This document shows positions 1 through 13,108 of a stretch of DNA of 64,000 nt, in pieces. The notes under the pieces are model-generated. The model did no database searches, had not been told where the DNA came from, and saw only the letters and a program-made list of their open reading frames with translations. Position 1 is the first letter of the stretch. The number at the start of each line of letters is the position of its first letter. Made by a program: the position numbers and the translations under genes. This stretch comes from Platerodrilus igneus (lineage: Eukaryota; Arthropoda; Insecta; Coleoptera; Lycidae). Location: NCBI GenBank assembly GCA_036346225.1, contig JARFIW010001750.1, forward strand, positions 248,001-312,000, read 5' to 3'.

Positions 1-760
1 TGTCTCCTGGTATTTTTGTGTGTATCGTCTTCTAGCATGATGTTGAAATAATGTGTTTGTAATGATTAAACTGTTTTTGTTGTAAAATTCTACTAGGCTA
101 TTTCCCCTGTCATGTCTGTTGTTTACACCAAATAAACATACTATACGTTCCTTCCCCATCCTTGCCTACCACTGCATTAAAATCCTCCGTAATTATTAAA
201 TTTTCATGTCCTTTTACAAACCTTAGTATGTTTTCAATGTCTTTGTAGATGGCTTCTACCTCCTCGTCACTGTAGCATGTGAGCATGTATACTGCTTGTA
301 TTATTACTGTATTTATCCGTTTAGATTCTAATTCGACTATGAGTACTCTTTCATTCTTTTGTAGGAAGTTTTCTACACGGTGACCTATCTTTTTTCGCAT
401 AACTATACCCACACGCGAATTTCCTTCCTCCGATCCTATATGAATAACCCTAAACTCTCCGCTCCAGAAGTCCCCCGCCTTTGGCTATCGAATTTCGCTA
501 ATCCCTACTACTAATGCTAACCTATCCATTTCAATTTTCAGGTTTTCTAGCTTACCTACTTGCTTCAGACTTCTGACATTCCATGCACCGTATCACAAAA
601 TGCTTCCTGCTTTTCCTTCCTTTAAATTTATCGATCATATCTTCCGAGTAATCCTCTCGCGGAGATCCGAATGGGAAGCAATTTTATTTCCCGAATCTTT
701 TACTCTGGTAGATGCCATCATTTTAAAACATTTTCAGTAGGCTGTGTACTTGGGAGGTAA
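1..760 (-). mobile_element. LINE (RTE-like) 5' part, endonuclease domain, truncated by window edge
   Basis: Minus-strand translation reads as the apurinic-type endonuclease domain of a non-LTR retrotransposon, the kind often annotated in insects as craniofacial development protein 2-like. Reading down from about 590, one sees a WNVRSL-like domain start, then SEIR, then the 110-412 open frame containing VGIVMRKKIGHRVENF and ITEDFNAVVG, and a further piece near 1-95 containing the ITNTLFQHHARR block. The normally invariant GDFN metal-binding box reads EDFN here. Frames change near 110 and near 410-600, and stops occur, so this is a pseudogene. The element continues below position 1, where the reverse transcriptase would lie. 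A short upstream reading around 600-730 (ASTRVKDSGNKI) is the usual N-terminal leader of these elements. RTE is my best guess for the clade. Confidence 0.8.
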
Positions 761-899
761 TGTGGTGGTTTCCCGTTGCTTTCCACATCGCAGTAGTGTG
801 TCTTAGAGTGCCATACCGACCCCTTAGGTCTCTGCCACTCTAAGTGCCGAAAGAGCTACTGTCCTTTTTCTGAGACCTATGTTAGTCTAGTTCCTCACC

Positions 900-3800
900 A
901 AGAATCCCACTGATTTGGTTAAACCTATAGTTCAACTCTTTAGCTCACTAAAACACGCAAGCCATTGTACCCGTTCTAGTAGTTTTAGAACTTCTTCAAG
1001 GTACAGGTCCGTTCAGAATGGGCTTAAAAATATAATTAAACATTTTGTAAAAATAACTCCATACCACCAGGAGGTCTAAATAAGCGGGATCAACTAACTA
1101 TACTCCTCTTCCTGAAAATCATCTTTAAACCAGACGAGTTGGCGTCCCGTACTTTAATACATAAAGAAATCTTACGAGGTAAGTATTATTGATAACGTAG
1201 CTTGTAATTTAGATTTAGCAATTTTTTCAATTATTTTATTTGTTTATAAAGAAACTTATTTCCTCACTACTTTAGTTAGCCAATCCACTTTTAATTTTTT
1301 ACGAGATTCCCGTCTCTTCTAGGCATTTCAAAATTTAACAGTCTAACGCTTTATTCGCCCATAACACGTTACCCAAAAGAGGAGTTGTAGTCGCTGCTGA
1401 AAATAAAATATCTTATCGGTCTTTTTGTTACTTAGACCTTTATCGTTTTCCTTTTATTGTAGAAACCGTCTGCCACTTTAAAGTGCTCATCATACTAACC
1501 CTAAATTATGATCTTGTTTTCAGAGGAGCAGATTTGTAAGAAAATTGCAGTAGGTGTCATTTTTATAATTTTGTAAACTTAAATTAAAATTTTCTTAAAG
1601 ATCCTTCTGCAAAACTATCATTTTAATATTAGGCTATTAGTTAAAAAGATGCAGTTATAACTTAGACTTTTATGCAAAGCCTAAACGATCATTTCAAGGT
1701 GAGCCACTAATTGAAAGAAGGAAAATATAAGCTATCGAACAGGATTTGAATCTGTAACCTTCCAATATGAACGCGCACTTTTGTCACGTTTATAATTATA
1801 TCCATGACAACTAATCGATGGCTTGCTGACCGGATGACATGGTGAGTAAAGACTACTTCAAAAGCCACAAGAAAAGGTTAATAGCAAACTGCCTATTGGT
1901 TAATGTTGAATCATAAAGGTACCAACGCTATAAAGTAAAGCTAATATTTTAAACAGGACACATTAAAGTTTATGTATTAAGGCGCGTCATTAGTTTGGCA
2001 GTCGATTAACGTAAGTGTGCAGAGGGTTATCAAGATTTTACTAGTAATCATAATATTATATTTGTTAGAGTTTCTTGCTATTTAGTACATAGCTGTTTTA
2101 GAACCCATTGCGTGTAATGACAGTTAATGCCAGTGACATCAAGATAGCGAGTACCAAAATGTATACGGAGAATGTTCGTTGTTAACTTTCCTGATTACCG
2201 CTTTCTGCTTACAAACGTGACAATGCCAAGACTACCAAGTAAGTTTGTATAAAATCGGTCTTTTTACTTTTAGAAAATACACACGTTAACTTATAAATCA
2301 GTATCCAACGAACTACACGCTGCAAACTTTATATTCTGTTTTCAGCAATATTTCAAAAGTGAAGCGTTAACTGCATGCGCTCTCTTGCAAGTGAAATACG
2401 ATTCCACTTCTAACGGTATTATTTTTATAAGAGGTTGGGGAAAAACTCATGCAAAGTGAACGTAGAAACATTTTACTTTGAAGTTATGACTAAAGTGTGG
2501 TTAAATGCCATAATTTTATAAGAACGTCGGAAGTATATCTTAGTATGAGAATGTTTTTAAAATAATGGTTTTGGATGGGAAATTATAAAATCAATATTTA
2601 TAGAAGAATGTAAGATTATGTATCAATAAAGAAGTGGGCATAAACTCGATAGTCGTTTTTATTTGTTAGCAATATACTTCTTAAATTTACATGTAGATAT
2701 TGTTACGCACTTCACAAAAGACTTTGGAAAATTGTAGGGGACGCTTTGTATAATTAATTTAGATGTATTACACATGTTTGTGTAATATAGTTAGAAAATA
2801 GATAGTGTGAATTACCTTTTGTGCTTGCGTAATAACCGTTTCTATACCGTGAGAAGGAATGGTAAATATAATATTTCTAGGTTCGTAATAGACAATGTCG
2901 CTTTTCCGACTAATCAGGACGATGATAGAAGAACGGTCCTAATTTGCAAGCTGTTGGAAAGCACGCGATAAGATTGATTTTTGTTTTGGCGACCTTATCT
3001 TTAACTGCTTGTGCGGGAGTAGTACATTATAGACAATGTCATGCCGTTTTACCAATCGTTTGCAATACCAATTCCTTCCTATATATTATCTGGTGTTCCT
3101 GATTACGTTCTAGTAAAGCAGCAAACTCATCTACAAGAATATGTATTAAATCAGCATTCTGCAACCCATGACGTACAACACTGAAAAAGAACAATTGTCT
3201 GTTGCCCAACTTGCTAATATGCATTAATCTTGAAGATAAGTGTATTATTAATTCATATACACTGTAGATTTGAAACGTAAATATGCCACCTTATTTGTAA
3301 ATTCTGTAAAACCTAGTACGCCCTCTGTGCAGGCACGCGACTAACTAATACAATAAGTTTACCACTTATAACAAATGGCTTCAACTTCCTACTTTAACTA
3401 TTTATAATGCATTAATTATGTGTTAATTAAGACTTTTCCCATGACTACCCAGTAATGCATTTGTTACGCATTAATAGCATTCATTATTCTGGTGCATATC
3501 AATTCATAATCCAGCACTTTTAACCAATCAGGAATATTCAGGTCGTGGAATATGATAATAATACAACACCTCTGACCAATCAGTACAAACCATAATTTTT
3601 CATAATCCGCACGGTATAATTTTCGTATCATGCGAAGTAGACTGATACACTTTGACAAATTAATTTTTGCTTGTCAGTGTTTGCGATATTGGTTAAAATG
3701 TTGAGAAAATATTTGATAATGAAGATTTATGTAGTCGTGGGAAAATTATAGTATTTTACTCGCACGTTACGACCATTACTCATTCCGATTACTCCGCTTG

Positions 3801-5280
3801 CCTGAGCGAGCTCACGGCGCACACCTGCCGAATGAGTAGTAGCTATCAAAACTCACTCATTGAATAAATATACTATTATCAGGTACTTGAAGCTTGCTTT
3901 TATGAAAAACCTCACTTGTTACGTTTATTTTCGGGATAAATTATATACCCCTTTTCCCTTGTTAATTCATAAGCCCGCTTTACAATAATTTTGTTAAATC
4001 AATTCCGTTGCTATTCTTAAGTTCTTCATCAACATCTTATCTATTTTACCTGTTCATCATAAGCCCGCTCTACAATAATTTTTAACTCAAATCTAGTTGC
4101 TTTGAAACGTAAAGTTTATGCTATAATTAAATAGTCTGTACCTTGTTTTAGGTATCCGATAACTGATTATGCAGTACGACCGCGTATAATTGATTTTTAT
4201 GTGATTTCCATTTAAAGACTCGTCGAACTAAGGTCGCGTACTATTCGATAAAACCATATTTTGTAGTTTCTAATCGTTTGATAACACCAATATTACTTTT
4301 TGAACGCTCGTTATGTAGAAAAAACCAATTAAGATTCACTTGCTTTTCCTTATGCACGACGAAAACAGTCGTTATATTTTTGCTGTTTCTGCTTTCTTCT
4401 TGGGAATTTCGCGCACGCAATACAGCGTGTATGTAATGCTGGTTTTACAAATCTATACTTTCCGATAACAATAAATTAATTTCATCTATAACCGTTCTAG
4501 CTTCTTCCGGCGGATAGGCCTTCCTGTTACCTTGGACCTAATTGAGGAGGCGATGGTCGCCCCCTTTTTTTATGGCACCAATTGCGTGGTCCTAAGCCCT
4601 GCTGTCCCGTTGCGGCCTTAAGGAGGGTGTGATAGGTCCAACATATTCGACACGTGGGAGAGTGTTTATCCACTATTTTTTTGCAAGGGTACCATGAACT
4701 GTTTAACCCAGGATATTTTCGTTTTGTTGGATGATTACACCTTGGGGATCTAAAATAATTATCATCTGTACGGGGTGGGGCGGGGGTTTGACACGTACTA
4801 TTGATGTTGTAATTTTATATTTAAGATGATGATTTAGAGCTGCGGTTTTTAGACTTGTGATTTCTTTTTCTTTCTTTGTTAATTAATATAGGGGTAGATA
4901 CCTAAAAACGGCAGCTCGCTATGTTTAGAATTGATTTTTTTCTTGGTTCTTCCTGACATGCATATTGTGATTCTACTTATTTTTTTTCGTTTGTTTTTGG
5001 TACTACTGTACTGATATAACATATTTTTTTTGTTTAATTATAATTTTTCATGTTGCGCGTGGTTTTAATGAATGAGTGCGTGTATTTTTATTTCAGGCTT
5101 TCTTTAATTTTTGTATGTATTATACCGCGCCACTCACCGATTGAGCCTGGTCATACTTACTTTTGGTTTCCTTTTTGTAGGCCACGTCAATGTACGTAGC
5201 ACACTTTATCCTGAAATTGTAGCAACAATAATCAAATATCTGTATCATTTTTTATTTATACTGTCATGAATTGATTACAT
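900..5280. other. AT-rich non-coding stretch
   Basis: No reading frame with recognisable protein similarity was found on either strand. The only structure noted is a short imperfect duplication at about 3,966-4,016 and 4,060-4,110 (shared words CATAAGCCCGCT and CTACAATAATTTT). Composition is strongly AT with scattered homopolymer runs. Short open frames at 3,039-3,224 and 3,464-3,658 look like chance. Confidence 0.6.
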
Positions 5281-5310
5281 ATAAAGTCAGAAGAAACTAC
5301 CTTTGGACTT

Positions 5311-5514
5311 TTGAAATTAAGCGTGAAACCAAACCATCTCTTATCTAATATAACTAAAAAGTTCTCTGAAATATTAGCTCCAAAATTTATTTTATATAAG
5401 ATATTTCGTGTAGTTACTTCATTAATTTATAAATTACAAGACGCTGATGGCAAAACTCAAGAACCATGGCACATTAAAAACCCAAAACCTTTTTATTTTA
5501 TTTCAAACGATTAG
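5311..5514 (+). pseudogene. Ty3/Gypsy integrase C-terminal fragment
   Basis: The 67-codon frame reads like the post-core tail of a Ty3/Gypsy integrase: LAPKF, then a YKI..VV segment, then a Y.LQDADGKTQ..WHI segment and a terminal KPFYF. This order (a GPY/F-like stretch, then a D..GK..G.WH box, then LKPF) is characteristic of that domain, which binds DNA next to the catalytic core. The core itself is not present upstream. The stop at 5,512-5,514 lies where the pol polyprotein normally ends. It is a remnant of an element different from the large Gypsy at 20.9-30.6 kb, which is on the opposite strand. Confidence 0.6.
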
Positions 5515-6420
5515 TAATTAGTGATGTTCTTATTTCTACCTTGTATCTGAATCTATTCTGTCTTTCCTGCCTGTGCCTAAATTGAATTTTTATATTTTGA
5601 CCTCATCTTGTCGTGGATAAATATCTTATCCTTAAAATGTGAATTACTTTAAAACTACTCATTTCTTAGATATTTAATTGGTCTCAAAAATTTCATAATT
5701 CTCTCATTCCTAGTTTTTAAAAATTCTTTTACCACTATACTTAAATTAACTTTATTTTTCTTAAATTTTTATCTTGTACTTATTATTTTTACTATCACAC
5801 AACAAACAGTATTCTTTTGTCGTTGTCAACATATCTTCCGTTTGAACAACTCAGCAAACTTTTAGGACTTGTACTAGCTTATGTCGGGGTTTTTTTTCAT
5901 GCCCTCCAGGAGGGGAAGTTTTGCAAAGGTGAAGCGGTACCCGTTCATAAGAACGACATGGGGATCAGGTAAGGATGTGGGTGCAGACCCTGTACCCTTG
6001 TGTCATTAAGAGAGGATCAGTCTGTAGGTCAAATCAATAAGAGGTTACACTATTGACAACTTAAACGAGACCCAGCGGAAAACAGGAGCGATACAAAGCC
6101 AGACGAGGGTCCCCACGCCCACCACCCTATATCGTAAGGTATTAACTTTTTAAATTATGCTGTTACTTAGAAAGTAGAGGAAAAGATAGAAAATATAGAA
6201 AAGATAAAAGAGAGAGATGGGATGTATGGAGCTTTATAGCAACCAGGTAGAAAAGAGAAGAAGAAGGGTTCACATTGAGCAAAAGCGGTAAAAACGGTAA
6301 ATAGCGAAGCATTACTCGACCAGACAAAATGTAGTCAGCAGCCCGGAGTGAGGGAGGACCGATTTTATGTGATGGATGGTTGTGTCGGGACTAAGACAAG
6401 CCCAACTAAAGAAAAAATAA
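5515..6420 (+). other. Possible 3' region or LTR remnant downstream of the Gypsy integrase tail
   Basis: This non-coding stretch follows the integrase tail and includes a G-rich polypurine-like run (CCAGGAGGGGAAG near 5,907) and GC-richer sequence up to about 6,380, unlike the AT-rich surroundings. That would fit a decayed polypurine tract plus LTR. No matching second LTR was found in the window, so this is an inference from position and composition only. Confidence 0.25.
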
Positions 6421-7077
6421 GATTTAAATAAAGAGAAAGAGATACGAGGAAATAGAATTTTAGGATAAGCATCCTAGAAAAAGATTAGAGAGCAGAGAAT
6501 GTCTTTATTAATGCAAATCTTTCAGAGGGAACATTTGCAACTTAGCGATACAATAAGCCCTATACCAACACTTCGATAATTTAAAAAATAACTAGGCTCT
6601 AAATGAGACAGACAAATTATGTTCGTAACGTGCGCATTCGCTATGATAACAAAATCAGACAAAACGTAAAGCAACCAACTAAATTGTAACCACAGTACTT
6701 TCGAAAACAGTAACTAACACAGACGTACTGAAATAATTATACGATAAACGTTACTCGAGCACAGAAGTCGAAAAATTTTCAATATACCAAAAACAATAAG
6801 GAAATAGCGCTAAAAATGACAGCCCTTCACCAATACATCCAGGAAAAACAGAAAGAGAATTTTACAAATGTACAAAAGACAGTTGATTATGAAACTTGTA
6901 TAAAAAATATTGAGGTATTTGCGTACTTGCAAAAGAAAACACACCTAATAGAAATTCTTTGTAGTCCCAACTGTGGAAATTAACTTTTTACTACAGATTA
7001 ATAATCTATAGGAACACTGTGGCACGATTTAAATAAAATTAAATAAAAACCCTTAACCACAAAAAATATTTAAATTA

Positions 7078-7118
7078 CTAAATACGTATTTCGACCAATA
7101 TGTGGTCATCATCAGTAG
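7078..7118 (-). ncRNA. Hammerhead-ribozyme-like motif, left arm
   Basis: On the minus strand the left arm reads CTACTGATGATGACCA, then a short loop, then TGGTCGAAATACGTATTTAG. The pieces match a minimal hammerhead: CUGAUGA core, a GACCA/UGGUC stem II, GAAA core, and a very short self-complementary stem III (UAC/GUA). Stem I can form only weakly (CUA/UAG). One extra U sits between CUGAUGA and stem II, which departs from the consensus. Penelope-like elements are known to carry minimal hammerheads in their terminal repeats. Activity cannot be judged from sequence. Confidence 0.45.
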
Positions 7119-7613
7119 AAAAAAAAAAAAAATTAGCTGTATAATTTACTATATTGTTGCTTTAAACGCTATCGAGGATATTCTCCTCACCCGCAGGCTG
7201 GTGTTCTCAACAACAAACAAGTGAATTGTGACATTATAACTTAAATCTACCTAATTTATACTAATTCTAAATCTACTGAAGCGGAACCAGTTTAAATCTT
7301 GCTTTCTCATTGGTTGTTGACCAATAGGGAAAGCAAAGCAGATGACTCTATTGGCCCTTTATCGGTGTTTAAGAGGGGTCCTTTATGTTTAACAATTTTA
7401 ATTGAATCATAGGCATTTAAGGAGGAAAACGTTGGTACCGCTTTTAACAATTTAACATTTTCTAGTTTAACGGGGTGGCTGGTTTCAAATAAGACAATTC
7501 ACTTGTTTGTTGTTGAGAACACCAGCCTGCGGGTGAGGAGAATATCCTCGATAGTGTTTAAAGCAACAATATAGTAAATTATACAGCTAAATTTTTTTTT
7601 TTTTTTTTTTTTT

Positions 7614-7658
7614 TTCTACTGATGATGACCACATAGTGGTCGAAATACGTATTTAGTA
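7614..7658 (+). ncRNA. Hammerhead-ribozyme-like motif, right arm
   Basis: CTGATGA is at 7,619-7,625, followed by TGACCAC ATA GTGGTC (six-pair stem II plus one extra U), GAAA at 7,642-7,645, then TACGTA and the expected cleavage-side TTTAG that can pair CUA/UAG for stem I. This copy has the better stem II of the two arms. It lies immediately after a T24 tract. Confidence 0.5.
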
Positions 7659-7704
7659 ATTTAAATATTTTTTGTGGTTAAGGGTTTTTATTTAATTTTA
7701 TTTT

Positions 7705-10160
7705 ACTACAGAGATAGGTTGCCATCCTATGGGTGTCCAAAGAGTAAATCAACAATCCAACATCAGCTAATACAGGTACTGAGATTCGCAGAGTTGTTGA
7801 AACGAAAGATATATCAACCACGACAAAACTGAATAATAAGAAGGTAAACCATGAAAATTTAAGAAACATGAAATTGTTTAAGTATACTTAAAAATAAATT
7901 TTTTTAAAACTACAAATGATAGAACTGTAGATTTTAAAATGAATAAGGTATGCGAGAAAGGAAAAGATTTGAAGCGATTCAAGATTTAAGGGTAGGATAC
8001 ATTTATATCAAGAAAGTAAATTCGACGGACAAGTTCAATTCAAATAATTAAAAGTAAAATGACAGGTACAACCACTCGTTGATCGTTGGGCATAAAAGAA
8101 AAAGTATGCCATGGTTCTTAACATTTACCATCAAAACTTGTAATTTATAAATTAATGCAAAAACTATATGATATAATTTGCATAAGATATAATTAGAAAT
8201 TTCTTATAGGAAGAAATTTTTTAATTGTATTAGATGAGGAATGATTTGGTCACATTATTAATTGTAGAAACTCAAAGGCATTTCAATTCGGCTTTATATG
8301 TAGGTAAAGCAGGTAGTAGATTTAATATAAAAAAAGATTAGTCATCAAAGTGTTCAGGTAAGAAGTGTAAACATTTACCTTTTCAAGAAAAGTGTTTAAA
8401 GTATTTTTCATACAAAACAACTATTAGAGATAAAGAACACAGGTAGTAGTTACAAGAAATACTTAACCCCATTTATTTACTTTTTAAAACAAAATTAAAA
8501 GTTTTTTCATAGAAACAGAGTTTAATCACCTCACTTGTCAATAAGAAAATAATATTTAAATATGAAGGTAACTAAAATTTCTTTTGCTATAGAAAGACTT
8601 TCAGACTTTTATATGAAGGTAAATGATTAAAGGAATTTGATAAAACAATTCAAGCACTGAAGCTCAACTACACAAGATTTTTCAAGTAAAAAGCTTTTTG
8701 AAAATCTACATAAAAGTAAGGTTAGAAGATAATTCCAACAAGTTATTAATTAAATTCTTGTTTTTAGACAAAATTTACAGGCATGTAGAACTTATTTTAA
8801 AATTATAAAAAGTTATTTGTCAGAAAAACTAACAATAATAAATCACAAAACTGACTTTTTTTGTAAATACAAAAATTATTCATAATAAATAACACGATGA
8901 AACGCCTTACTTTTAATTATTTTGGTAGTTTTAGTTGAAGCAGAACCAATTACTAGCTCTTCCTATTACCCCGTATTGTTTATCAAACGTACATCCGGGT
9001 TCCTATATGGTTTAATAACTTTATTTTTTTCAAATTGCGCATTTCATTAAGCTAACCTACAGCATTAGACAGAGAACACATATAAGGTACGAGAAGAAAT
9101 TTAGGTAAGGAAACGATGAGTGAACTCCACACTACATTATAACGTACTGTCAGTGCAATAGCTCAGAGCTTCCTCGGCGTTTATTCACACCAACATCTCA
9201 AACTCATAACCCATCATCTCACGTTCTCATTGGTAGAAGCAATAAAACACATTCTTGGAAGCGTGAGAAAGCGTTTGCATCGCAGGACACACGAGAAATT
9301 ATAATTACTGAGAATCCAAAACCGCAATCTTATGCATCATAACCTACGATGGGAAATATACCGCTAACTTAGGATTAGAAATCCTCTCCAATAGATTATT
9401 GAAATACGGCTTGTAAAGCCAAAGAGGTATAATTAGCCACGGATTTGGCCATTTATGGGTGCTACCTATCCGCTTAATGGTGTAATGTAGCAGCAGTGTT
9501 AGTCCACTCAAGATAAAATCAAAAGATTACTGAAAAAACGAGGAGAGCTTAGTTTCTTCACAAATATTTTCAACTGATGTATGTACTCAATCGAGAACTA
9601 CCGTAAAATAAAGGAACTTCGACAGTTATACTTTTAACATAAAATTTTACTCTTTTTATTGATTGTTTCAGGTTATTGATTGATTTGTTGATTCTTTTTT
9701 ACATTCTACACTATTTTTGTTGATTACACAAATAATAATACTAACAATAACAATATTTGTCATTACTATGATTATTAATAATATATTGTTTTTGTTAATC
9801 TTTATCCTAGCTTTTTTTGTTTCAAATGTAAATCTAGGAAATTGATGAAATTTATGCCCATTTTAAAAATTCCTCATGTTTTTGATAAAGTGTGTTGGGT
9901 TTAGAATGTTTTATTAAAGAACAAGTTATGAATTTCTCTATAATGCTTAAGAATAAGGTACATTTATTTTAAAAGAAACAAAAATAATCTTTTATAAGTT
10001 CGCTAAATAAACAAGCAAAAAATTGAAAGGTTTGGGTTTTTATAGGGGTGTAACTTTGTAAGGAGCGGTCCTATTTAAAATCTGTTTTTAGATACGGATT
10101 CTGCGTATAATTCTAGACCAATTTGATGTATCGCATGGTTAAAAAATTTATAAACATTGT
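7705..10160. other. AT-rich non-coding stretch
   Basis: No coding similarity and no convincing repeats on either strand. Very AT-rich with short simple runs (for example AATAATAATACTAACAATAAC near 9,730). Confidence 0.6.
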
Positions 10161-10164
10161 CAGA

Positions 10165-10500
10165 AATCGCTACCAGCAAAAAATCGTAAAATGAGGGTAG
10201 CTCCCTGGGAAATGATGCCATCTAAAAAATTCCTAAAGATTCAGGTAGCTGAGAAAAATCTAATATTAATTGATACCAAGCAATATAGATTTATCTCGTG
10301 GGCGGAAATGGCTAGTCGAAGAAAACTATTTGGTGCAGAATGTTAGCGGTAAAAAATCTTAAAATTGGAGTAGCTCCCTTATGGGGGTGGGAGGGGGGAG
10401 TAATGCTATCTAAAAAATTCCTAGAAATTCAGGTAGCTGAGAAAAATCTAATATTAATTGATACCAAACAATATAGATTTTTCTCGTGGATGGAAATGTG
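10165..10500 (+). repeat. Tandem duplication of about 170 bp
   Basis: Two adjacent copies, about 10,170-10,338 and 10,343-10,500, share long identical words such as AAAAAATTCCTA, TTCAGGTAGCTGAGAAAAAT and CTAATATTAATTGATACCAA. The second copy has a G-rich insertion (TGGGGGTGGGAGGGGGGAG) around 10,382-10,400. The overlapping open frame at 10,340-10,732 has no recognisable domain and is probably fortuitous. The duplication sits just upstream of the pogo-like transposase remnant and may belong to that element. Confidence 0.75.
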
Positions 10501-10825
10501 GAGAAAGATTTATCTCGCGGGTGGAAAGAAGGCGGGTGTGACGTATTCAAAATGGATGATGTCGAGGTGTCCGACCAAGGAGGAGAGCAAGGAGGGAGCA
10601 AGGAGAAAATCCATCTCCTCAAATTCTCCTCTTTGGAATTTACATGTAAATTTGGTCCTGATGTGTGTGGAAATGTGGATGCTGGTGGAAATGTGGTCAC
10701 AGAAGTCCCGATTTTACACTACTAGTGATTGATGTTGCGCCAAGTGGTTGATTTGATATGACTACATTTGAGACGTGTTTTTTTCTAATTTTGATACCCC
10801 ATATAAACACTAATAACACCCCAGA

Positions 10826-11280
10826 GCAAAAAAAAGTTGTAATTGGAGATAACCTCGTTTCGCATTTATTCTCCCCATGTTATTGAAGCAACGTTAGCAA
10901 ATAACATTTATATGACTCCATTACCAGCTAATTCAACTTACTTAATGCAGCCCTTCGACGTGAATTTCTTTGCTCCTATAAAACGGAAATGGCGAGACAT
11001 CTTAGAAACATGGAGGAAGGAAAGTCGTCGAAAGGAAAGCATTCCCAAAGAGCAATTTGCAAATTTGCTAAATCGATTATAGTGCCACCTAGAAAGAAAT
11101 GCTGCTAAAAATCTTCAATCTGGTTTTCAAGCAACAGGCCTAAGCCCCTTTAGTCCTGAAACGGTGTTAGTAAAAATTCCTAGCGAAACATCTAATTCCG
11201 AAAGGGACCTTGGCTGGGGAACTTCGACAGCAAAATCAAACTTTAAAAAAAAAAGGGAAGGGGGTTGGGGTGGAGGAAAA
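10826..11280 (+). pseudogene. pogo/Tigger-like (CENP-B/Jerky type) transposase C-terminal remnant
   Basis: The plus strand carries the second half of a DDE_1 superfamily transposase. VVIGDNLVSHL at 10,836-10,868 contains the second catalytic Asp (codon 10,848-10,850). After a frameshift near 10,868, the frame 10,843-11,082 reads SPHVIEA, LPANSTYLMQPFDVNFF (third catalytic Asp codon 10,957-10,959) and KRKWRDILETWRKES. After an in-frame stop at 11,080-11,082 it continues with ERNAAKNLQSGFQATGLSPF and SPETVLVKIP. These blocks are typical of insect pogo-like elements. The helix-turn-helix CENP-B half and the first Asp are missing upstream. Confidence 0.8.
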
Positions 11281-11470
11281 TAGTTTCTTGATAATAAAGA
11301 GCCAAAATATCAATTGTTATGATGGCATATCAGCGACGGTTCTAAAGTGGTTAGTGTCCTGTGGAAAAGGCAAAATATGCTCAAAACATGTCGAAGTTCC
11401 CCCATTTTACTGTAATTATTCATTCGTTGGTGCAAAAATCGAAATCAAATCGCTATTCGTGGAGGGCTAG

Positions 11471-11906
11471 TGTTAGTTTAATCCTCCATACTTTTATTAC
11501 ACATGATGTCCATTATTTTTTAAATCAAGTGTAACCTACTAGCGATAATATACGTTAAAGGTGAGTTTTAACGTATTTTAGTGAGAACAAAATTAAAACA
11601 GTTGGTACGAGCGCTGTTGGTACTACCTTAATTGCGTTTCAAACTTAGAACCGCTTTAATATCTATAAATCTTTGGGCCTTCATTTTCAATTGGTTGTGC
11701 TATTAGGTGCAATGTCTCCATCCCCTCGCAATTCGACTCTCATATCTTTGATGCTAGCTACACAACTGCTTTTGCTATGCAGTGCAATACAAATACTAGG
11801 AAGTGTAAAAAAAATAAAATTAAGGGAAACTATTATTTGTATTGGAATCACATTTTTCCTTCCCACTTCCCCACTTTCAACTGTCTTTAACTTCCATAAT
11901 TTTTGA
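11471..11906. other. Non-coding stretch between the pogo remnant and hAT copy 1
   Basis: Nothing recognised. Short overlapping open frames on both strands (11,673-11,906 and 11,687-11,938) show no domain and mirror each other, as chance frames do. Confidence 0.5.
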
Positions 11907-13108
11907 GTGGCAGGCAGCGGCGCCCATACTCGGGGCAAGGGGCCCCCCGGACCCTAGCTCTCATAAAAAAATTCATATAATCGTAGTAAGGTATTCTGTT
12001 TTCAAGAAATTAATTTAAAAGTTTGTATTACCTAGAAGTTGCTCAACAGTGTTGTTGTTGTTGAATTGAATCAATACTAGAATAATTTTGATATGTATAC
12101 TATAACTATTATATTTTATACTACTTGGTACCGTCTTATCGCGCGGTGTACAGCCTTTATGTTCAATCCCAACTCAACCCCTTACACAGCAACAGAAGCA
12201 CTATTAGACTTTGGACCGCTTCTGTCTGTAATGCGTCACGCCCTCCCCTCACTCCTACCAATTTTGAATACAATAGGCAGGAGACACGACAGTGACAGTC
12301 GACAGGTGCTTGCAGACGGTGGTACAGCGTTAAGTCATATTAAAGCTTAAGTTGAGCTAACTGTTCACGTGACTTAACCGAGTTTTTCAGTATAGGCCTA
12401 TAGTAGTTAGCATTTGGACTTGGTTAAACGAATTCAGTCTGTAAATAATTTGTAAATTAAAATAAATCAGTGCGTTAATATCAAAAACATTATTGTTATA
12501 TAAGTTTCTTAGTTTTCCTCTTTCATTGCCATCGCGGTTCATAACATTTACAGTTATTCAGGAATTCAGGTATGCATACACCATTAAGCTAGGTTTGTTC
12601 TTACTGTAACTGTAACAGACAAATACAAGTTCCAAAAACTAACTTGTGATGCGGTAAATGTTTTAAATTTTAATGCATAATGTGGGATATTACTAATTTC
12701 TGAAGTAGTTTCAAACAGCCGGATGGGAAATATTGGGGTGGTATAATACAGGTTACACTTTTATTGAGAATGGGGTAACGACTAAGGAGAAATGAATTAT
12801 AAAGGGTTCACGATTTTTAATATGCAGTTTGCGCGTTGCGCCTCTTGAAATTTATCAATTAATGGTAATAGTTATGTACTGAATGCTTGGTTCTTATTTT
12901 TCGTCCACCAATATGAATGTTATTTATGTTATATAGCAGAAGCTAAGATTAGAAAATAAAGTTTTTTTGTTGATATTTTATCTTGGGTTAGGTCACTATG
13001 GGAATGGGACTCAGTTCGCAGTTGTAGGTAAAATGAGCAATTGTTGTGGACCATGTTCAGATTCTATCTGAAAAAATTGATCCTTATATTCTCATATTTA
13101 TTTCAGAG

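Larger units (their letters stand above)
7031..7704. repeat. Long inverted repeat: two Penelope-like 3' tails head to head
   Basis: The left arm (about 7,031-7,229) and right arm (about 7,494-7,704) are nearly perfect reverse complements of about 200 bp, differing mainly in the length of an internal A14/T24 run and in a few bases. About 264 bp of spacer lies between them. Each arm contains a sequence of the type CTGATGATGACC...GGTCGAAATACG, which is the conserved tail word of Penelope-like retroelements. The outer ends are a short AT-rich repeat (AAATAAAATTAAATAAAAAC and its reverse complement). No reverse transcriptase or GIY-YIG coding remains. Alternatives are a foldback MITE that has captured this tail, or an inverted tandem insertion. 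Confidence 0.6.

Noticed and set aside
3039..3658. Short open frames at 3,039-3,224 (minus) and 3,464-3,658 (minus)
   Set aside because: About 60 codons each in AT-rich sequence, no similarity noted.
10340..10732. 130-codon open frame and its overlapping partners
   Set aside because: Overlaps frames on both strands, made largely of a duplicated non-coding sequence, and no domain is recognisable.
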